This document shows, one piece after another, positions 41,382 to 45,803 of a stretch of 45,803 bases of DNA. The stretch lies in NCBI GenBank assembly GCA_028280965.1, contig JANQKT010000042.1:1-45803 (forward strand), written 5' to 3'. Below the pieces are notes generated by a model, which worked only from the letters and a program-made list of their open reading frames with translations, had not been told where the DNA came from and made no database searches. The DNA is from Phycisphaeraceae bacterium. Lineage in GTDB: Bacteria; Planctomycetota; Phycisphaerae; Phycisphaerales; Phycisphaeraceae. Within the stretch, counting starts at the first letter, position 1; every line of letters starts with the position of its first letter. The translations under genes were made by a program, and so were the position numbers.

Positions 41382-41493
41382 CGACTCTAGACCTCACTGA
41401 CTCACGGGGGACATTCCGGGGGGCATATTGTAGGATCATCGGTCAGACGATCCGCCGCCGTGATTTGTTCTTCACCCAGAGGAATCCCAACCC

Positions 41494-42111
41494 ATGCCCG
41501 AGCCTAAGGCCACCAACATCACCTGGCACGAAGGGACGATCGACCGCGAGGCGCGCTTCAAGCGCCTGGGCCAACGCGGCTGCACCGTCTGGTTTACCGG
41601 GCTGTCGGGCAGCGGCAAGTCCACCGTCGCGGTCGCCGTCGAACAGGCCCTGCACGACCTCGGCCGGCACGCCTACCGACTGGACGGCGACAACGTCCGC
41701 CACGGGCTCAATGCGAACCTGGGCTTCTCCGCCGAGGACCGGGACGAGAACATCCGCCGGATCGGCGAGGTCGCCAGGCTCTTCGCCGACAGCGGGCTGA
41801 TCACCCTCTGCTCGTTCGTCTCGCCCTACCGCGACGCCCGTGACCGGGTCCGCAAGCTCCACGAAGAAGCGGGCCTGGCCTTCTTCGAGTGCTTCGTCGA
41901 TATCCCGCTGAAAGTCGCCCAGGAGCGCGACCCCAAGGGCCTGTACGCCAAGGCCGCCGCCGGCGAGATCGCGGACATGACGGGGATGAGTGAAAGCTCG
42001 CCCTTCGAGCCGCCAGAGAACCCGGAGATCCGTCTACCGACGCACGAACAGAGTGTGGAGAAGTCGGCGGGGGATGTAGTTGAAACACTGAAAGCGAAGT
42101 CAGTTATCTGA
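41494..42111 (+). CDS. cysC: Adenylylsulfate (APS) kinase
   Basis: 205 residues with an AGAGGA ribosome site. P-loop GLSGSGKS (~36-43), LDGDNVRHGLNANLGFS (~63-79), the DRDENIRRIGEVARLF motif and FVSPYRDARD (~108) are complete APS-kinase signatures, with FVDIPLKVAQERDPKGLYAKA following. The enzyme phosphorylates APS to PAPS with ATP, for sulfate assimilation or sulfation of surface glycans. No ATP sulfurylase or PAPS reductase genes are in the window, so the gene is separated from the usual cys cluster. Confidence 0.96.
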   Translation: MPEPKATNITWHEGTIDREARFKRLGQRGCTVWFTGLSGSGKSTVAVAVEQALHDLGRHAYRLDGDNVRHGLNANLGFSAEDRDENIRRIGEVARLFADSGLITLCSFVSPYRDARDRVRKLHEEAGLAFFECFVDIPLKVAQERDPKGLYAKAAAGEIADMTGMSESSPFEPPENPEIRLPTHEQSVEKSAGDVVETLKAKSVI

Positions 42112-42113
42112 AC

Positions 42114-42219
42114 GACGGGTGGCCGGGGTGGAGGCTTGGCGACCCCCGAGAATAACCATCTTTACGTGTTTACACCCGTTCGTTCCGGGGTTCGATTCGC
42201 TCATCCCCGGCCACCCGTC
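42114..42219. repeat. 15-bp inverted repeat enclosing a structured, tRNA-like segment
   Basis: Arms 42114-42128 and 42205-42219 are perfect complements with 76 nt between them. Inside is GGTTCGATTC (42189-42198), the T-loop consensus of tRNAs, and smaller alternative hairpins using the same G and C runs. I could not fold a complete tRNA (no good anticodon or T stem). Confidence 0.6.
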
Positions 42220-42235
42220 TTTGTGAGTGATCACC

Positions 42236-42964
42236 ATGCCCGACAATCTTCCGCCTTTCACCGGCTTCGGTCGCAAGACCCAGGGCTTCCTCAAGGGCCT
42301 CGATGCGAACAACACACGCGAGTGGTTCACCGCGAACAAGGCGCGGTACGAATCCGACCTCGTCGCCCCGGCGCTCGCGTTCATCACCGCGATGGAGCCG
42401 CGGATCGAGAAGATCAGCAGGCACTTTATGGCCATCCCCGCCAAGCAGGGCGGGTCGCTCATGCGGATCTACCGCGATGTGCGGTTCTCCAAGAACAAGT
42501 CGCCTTACAAGACCAACATCGGCATCCACTTCCGGCACGAGCTGGCGAAGGATGTCCACGCGCCGGGGTTTTACGTGCACATCCAGCCGCCGAGCGTGGG
42601 CAGCGCGTACGACGTGACCGGCTCGATGGCCGCGGTCGGGGTCTGGCGGCCGCCCGCGGAAGCGCTCAAGGCGATCCGTGATCGCATCGCTGACAAGCCC
42701 GATGAATGGCTCGCCGCGCGGGACGACAAGCAGTTCAACCGGGCCCTCGAGATCACCGGCGAATCGCTCAAGCGCCCGCCACGCGGGTTCGACCCCGAGC
42801 ACCGGTGTATCGACGACCTCAAACGCAAGGACTTCACCGCGGTCCGCACCCTGTCGGTCAGAGAAGTCGGCTCGGCAGGCCTGCTGGACACGGTCGAAGA
42901 GGCCTTCGCCGCTTCGGTGCCGTACATGCGGTTCCTGTGCAAGGCGGTCGGCGTGCGGTACTAG
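42236..42964 (+). CDS. DUF2461 family protein
   Basis: 242 residues from the ATG at 42236; GTG at 42227 is an alternative. Family landmarks: FLKGLDANNTREWFTANKARYE (~18-39), RIYRDVRFSKNKSPYKTNIGIHF (~81-103) and GFYVHIQPPSVG, ending with a helical part. DUF2461 (TIGR02453) is widespread and of unknown function. It is preceded by the 15-bp inverted repeat and followed by another inverted repeat before the helicase gene. Confidence 0.9.
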   Translation: MPDNLPPFTGFGRKTQGFLKGLDANNTREWFTANKARYESDLVAPALAFITAMEPRIEKISRHFMAIPAKQGGSLMRIYRDVRFSKNKSPYKTNIGIHFRHELAKDVHAPGFYVHIQPPSVGSAYDVTGSMAAVGVWRPPAEALKAIRDRIADKPDEWLAARDDKQFNRALEITGESLKRPPRGFDPEHRCIDDLKRKDFTAVRTLSVREVGSAGLLDTVEEAFAASVPYMRFLCKAVGVRY

Positions 42965-42982
42965 GCTCTGTCGAAAATGATC

Positions 42983-43078
42983 AGGGGGACAGGCATTCCT
43001 GCCTGTCAGCAAGCCGGAGGCCTGATCCGAAGCATCATTCGGCTGCGCCGAACGACAGGCAGGAATGCCTGCCCCCCT
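42983..43078. repeat. 25-bp inverted repeat (one mismatch) with nested palindromes
   Basis: Arms 42983-43007 and 43054-43078 pair with one mismatch around a 46-nt spacer. Each arm contains the palindrome GACAGGCA-TTCC-TGCCTGTC, and the spacer has its own short stem (CCGAA/TTCGG). It fills the space between DUF2461 and the helicase. Confidence 0.9.
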
Positions 43079-43116
43079 ATTTAGGTGTTTCGCGACAAAG
43101 TCTAGAATCACGTCCC

Positions 43117-45618
43117 GTGATTGACCCCACGACAACGCAAACGATCGAATCGGCCGAGCGCTGGATGATGTCGATCGGCCGGGCGCCTTTCGACTTCCAA
43201 CGCGCCGCGTGGGCCGCGTCGCTTGAAGGCAAGAGCGGGCTGATCCACGCGCCGACCGGGATGGGCAAGACGCTCGCGGCGTGGCTCGGGCCGGTGTGTG
43301 ACTGGGTTGGGCGGAACCCCGATGGTTGGAAGCCGCCCACAAACACGAAGCGGAAAACCGGGCCGCCGATCGAGGTGCTCTGGCTGACGCCGCTGCGGGC
43401 GCTCGCGAACGACACCGAGCAGTCGCTGAATCAGCCCATCGACGGCCTCGGTCTGCCCTGGACCATCGAGCGGCGGACCGGCGACGTCTCATCCTCGGTC
43501 AAAAAACGCCAACGCGAACGCCTGCCGACCGCGCTGATCACGACGCCGGAGAGTGTTTCGCTGCTTCTTTCCTATCCCGAAGCAAGAAAGAACTTCAAGA
43601 CCCTGCGCACGGTCATCGTTGACGAGTGGCACGAACTGCTGGGCAGCAAGCGCGGCACACAGACCCAGCTCGCGCTCGCCCGGCTCCGCAGATGGAACCC
43701 GCAAATCCGCATCTGGGGTTTGAGCGCGACGCTGGGCAACCTCGATCAGGCTTTGCAACACCTCATCGGCGTCGGCGGCCAGGGCGGCAGACGCCGCGGC
43801 ACGATCATCGCCGGGCCAAACGAGAAGGACATCGAACTCGACATCCTGCTGCCGGACGATATCGAGCGCTTCCCCTGGGCCGGGCACATCGGGCTCAGGC
43901 TCGTGCCGCAGGTCGTCGAGAAGATCCGCTCGGCTAGGACAACGCTTGTCTTCACCAACACGCGGGCGCAGGCGGAGATCTGGTTCAACAAGCTCATGTC
44001 CGCGGCGCCCGACCTACTCGGATCAATCGCGCTGCACCACGGCTCGCTGGACATGGCGATCCGCAATGAAGTCGAAACGATGCTCAGCAGAGGCCGGCTG
44101 CGCGCGGCCGTGTGCACGTCATCCCTCGACCTGGGGGTTGATTTCCCGGCGGTCGATCAGGTCATGCAGATCGGCAGCCCCAAGGGTGTCGCGCGCCTGA
44201 TGCAACGCGCCGGGCGCAGCGGGCACCAGCCCGGCAGGCCGAGCAAAGTCATCTGCGTCGCGTCGCACGCGTTCGAGTTGGTCGAGTTCAGCGCGGCGCG
44301 CGAGGCGCTGGCCGAGCGCCGGCTCGAAGACCGCCCGCCGTACGATCGGCCGCTGGACGTGCTGGTGCAGCACGTCGTGACCTGCGCCGCCGGGGGCGGG
44401 TTCGAGAGCGAACAGCTCTACAAGGAAGTCAAGACCGCGGCGTGCTACGCCGGCCTGACCACGCAGCAGTGGCAGTGGGTCATGGACTTCGTTGAGCGTG
44501 GCGGCGAGGCGCTAACGGCCTACCCGCAGTACGCGCGGATCAAAGAGCAAAAAAAGAAATGGGGCCCCTCAACACCGACGATCGCGCGCGACCACCGCAT
44601 GGGCATCGGCACGATCGCGTCGGACCCGGCGATGCTGGTCAAGTACAACTCCGGACGGACGCTGGGCACGATCGAGGAGTCGTTCATCACCAAGCTCCGC
44701 CCGGGTGAGCGTTTCACCTTCTCCGGCAAGACGCTCGAGCTCCTGCGCGTCCGCGACATGGCGGCGTATGTCAAACCAAGCAAACGCAAACGCGGCACCG
44801 TCGCGCGGTGGAACGGCGGGCGGTTCCCGCTCTCGACCCAGCTCGCGGACGGCGTCGTCCAGCGGTTCGCCCAGTACGCGCGCGGCGCCGTCGCCGACGA
44901 AGCGATCGCCAAGATCGCCCCGCTGCTCGACCTGCAGATGCACCGGTCCAAGCTACCGACGCCCGGCGCGGTCCTGGTCGAGCGGACGAGGCTCCGCGAC
45001 GGCTGGCACACGTTCGCGTTCTTTTTCCAGGGCCGGCTGGTGCACGAGGGCCTGGCGGCGCTGATCGCGCACCGGCTGACCGGGGGCGAGCCGGGGACGG
45101 TGGGGATCAACGTCAATGATTATGGGGTGGAGTTGTTGACGTCCCGCGAGCTGAAGCTCGCAACGCCGGACTGGTACCGGTTGTTGTCGCCGGTGGGTCT
45201 GGTCGATGATCTGCTCGAATGTGTCAACGCGACGGTGCTGGCGCGTCGGCAGTTCCGCGAGATCGCGCGCATCGCCGGGCTGATCGTCCCCCAGCCACCG
45301 GGCGGGCGGAGGCGGAGCGGGCGGCAGCTGCAAGCGACCAGCGAGATGTTCTTTGAGGTGCTGACCGAGTTCGACGGCGGCAACATGCTGCTGCACCAGG
45401 CGAAGCGCGAGGTCTTGGATCAGCAGCTCGAGTTCGAGCGGCTGCGCGCCGCGATCCGGCGGCTGCGCGAGACCGACTTCGAAACGATCACGACCGAGCG
45501 CCTGACCCCCTTGGCCTTCCCGCTGTTCGCGGACCGGTTGCGGGCCGAGACGGTCAGCACCGAGCAGTGGGAAGAGCGGTTGATGAAGCAGATCGAATCG
45601 CTTGAAGAAGACGATTAG
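43117..45618 (+). CDS. Lhr-like ligase-associated-type DEXH box helicase
   Basis: 833 residues from the GTG at 43117, chosen because TAGAAT (43103-43108) ends 8 nt before it; the longer frame upstream crosses the inverted repeat. SF2 helicase motifs: Q-motif-like FDFQRAAW, Walker A APTGMGKT (~44-51), Ia TPLRALANDT, DEWHELLGSKRG (motif II, ~169), LSATLGN (III, ~201), IV VFTNTRAQAE, V SSLDLGVDFPAVDQVMQIGSPKGVARL, VI QRAGRSGH (~362). DEWHELLGSKRG and the long Lhr-type C-terminal half place it in the group linked to DNA ligase/exonuclease/PdeM repair operons. Those partner genes are not adjacent. It probably unwinds damaged DNA in repair. Confidence 0.95.
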   Translation: MIDPTTTQTIESAERWMMSIGRAPFDFQRAAWAASLEGKSGLIHAPTGMGKTLAAWLGPVCDWVGRNPDGWKPPTNTKRKTGPPIEVLWLTPLRALANDTEQSLNQPIDGLGLPWTIERRTGDVSSSVKKRQRERLPTALITTPESVSLLLSYPEARKNFKTLRTVIVDEWHELLGSKRGTQTQLALARLRRWNPQIRIWGLSATLGNLDQALQHLIGVGGQGGRRRGTIIAGPNEKDIELDILLPDDIERFPWAGHIGLRLVPQVVEKIRSARTTLVFTNTRAQAEIWFNKLMSAAPDLLGSIALHHGSLDMAIRNEVETMLSRGRLRAAVCTSSLDLGVDFPAVDQVMQIGSPKGVARLMQRAGRSGHQPGRPSKVICVASHAFELVEFSAAREALAERRLEDRPPYDRPLDVLVQHVVTCAAGGGFESEQLYKEVKTAACYAGLTTQQWQWVMDFVERGGEALTAYPQYARIKEQKKKWGPSTPTIARDHRMGIGTIASDPAMLVKYNSGRTLGTIEESFITKLRPGERFTFSGKTLELLRVRDMAAYVKPSKRKRGTVARWNGGRFPLSTQLADGVVQRFAQYARGAVADEAIAKIAPLLDLQMHRSKLPTPGAVLVERTRLRDGWHTFAFFFQGRLVHEGLAALIAHRLTGGEPGTVGINVNDYGVELLTSRELKLATPDWYRLLSPVGLVDDLLECVNATVLARRQFREIARIAGLIVPQPPGGRRRSGRQLQATSEMFFEVLTEFDGGNMLLHQAKREVLDQQLEFERLRAAIRRLRETDFETITTERLTPLAFPLFADRLRAETVSTEQWEERLMKQIESLEEDD

Positions 45619-45631
45619 GGCTGTCGCGCGA

Positions 45632-45803
45632 TCAGGCGCCCGGCCGACGGCGCAGGAGGCAAAGACCCGCCGCCGCCAACAGCGTCAGCGACGCCGGCTC
45701 GGGCACGCTCGCCGCACCGCCGGGCCCGGTGAACGCGGCGAAGGCCAGGCCGAAGTCCGCATCATCGGTGTCGTTGTCGCCGTCCAGGTCTGCTGCGGGG
45801 TTG
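45632..45803 (-). CDS. C-terminal end of a dockerin-like/PEP-CTERM surface protein (partial)
   Basis: The frame runs off the right edge; 56 residues and the stop are in the window. It begins in a dockerin-like repeat (NPAADLDGDNDTDDADF, then AAFTGPG) and continues with VPEPASLTLLAAAGLCLLRRRPGA, a complete PEP-CTERM signal. The sequence is very close to the end of the gene at 7237-8157, but with high GC like the rest of the window. The gene is convergent with the helicase (13 nt between stops). The N-terminal function is outside the window. Confidence 0.9.
   Translation of the reverse strand, partial: NPAADLDGDNDTDDADFGLAFAAFTGPGGAASVPEPASLTLLAAAGLCLLRRRPGA

Noticed and set aside
42121-42212. 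Complete tRNA gene
   Set aside because: Acceptor-like arms and a T-loop motif are present, but no 5-bp T stem, anticodon stem or D stem can be formed. Kept only as a structured repeat.
1-45803. CRISPR array, prophage, insertion sequence or replication origin
   Set aside because: No regularly spaced direct repeats, no transposase, integrase or phage structural genes, and no DnaA-box cluster were seen.

Overview
The window looks like a piece of a high-GC chromosome from the Planctomycetota, most likely class Phycisphaerae. This is inferred from gene content: five proteins or fragments with a C-terminal PEP-CTERM sorting signal (V/I-P-E-P, hydrophobic stretch, Arg-rich tail), two of them preceded by a dockerin-like Asp-rich repeat; a DUF1800/DUF1501 pair; an H-X9-DG pseudopilin; a Tat-secreted Gfo/Idh/MocA oxidoreductase; small conserved planctomycete-type proteins; and lipid A/O-antigen type genes (LpxI, RmlABCD) of a Gram-negative envelope. 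No rRNA, complete tRNA, CRISPR array, transposase or phage gene is visible.

Layout. 1-6.5 kb: tail of a probable hydrolase, a secreted TPR-like protein, then on the minus strand oppB, oppA and a membrane-anchored double-FKBP isomerase. 6.8-8.2 kb: a small conserved protein and an AT-richer PEP-CTERM/dockerin gene. 8.7-10.1 kb: a zinc-ribbon membrane protein (minus). 10.2-13.0 kb: a 30-bp perfect inverted repeat, a promoter, a well-preserved cobalamin riboswitch, two PEP-CTERM surface proteins and a pseudopilin-like protein. 13.2-18.8 kb: thioredoxin reductase, SRPBCC protein, repeat-containing PEP-CTERM protein, Gfo/Idh/MocA oxidoreductase, SnoaL-like protein. 18.9-20.4 kb: an ArsR-AHSA1-DinB operon with a palindromic operator. 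20.6-26.4 kb: DUF1800, DUF1501, lepA and a zinc-ribbon membrane protein. 26.5-27.8 kb: divergent trxA and DUF2071. 27.8-31.8 kb: dTDP-L-rhamnose operon (rfbA, membrane protein, rfbC, rfbD, rfbB). 31.9-36.4 kb: NodIJ-like ABC exporter, kinase-like protein, trypsin-like lipoprotein protease. 36.4-37.8 kb: rsfS, DUF1294, nitroreductase. 37.9-45.6 kb: rhomboid-TPR protein, lpxI, TlpA-like thioredoxin, hypothetical, cysC, DUF2461, a ligase-associated-type DEXH helicase, and the 3' end of another PEP-CTERM gene.

The most striking element is at 10282-12174. A promoter (TTGCTC-17-TATGCT) leads straight into an RNA with the landmarks of a cobalamin riboswitch, including a B12 box matching 14 of 16 positions of the remembered consensus. 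It sits upstream of two secreted PEP-CTERM proteins, not of cobalamin synthesis or TonB-receptor genes. The second protein has a residue pattern resembling the DUF4430/transcobalamin-like fold. My hypothesis is a vitamin B12-responsive surface capture system.

Two wider patterns recur. Many genes have a -10-like hexamer (TACAAT, TAGAAT, TATGAT, TAAACT, TATCCT, TATTAT) 6-8 nt before the start codon and no Shine-Dalgarno, suggesting frequent leaderless mRNAs. Several intergenic spaces hold long inverted repeats whose arms are themselves palindromic.
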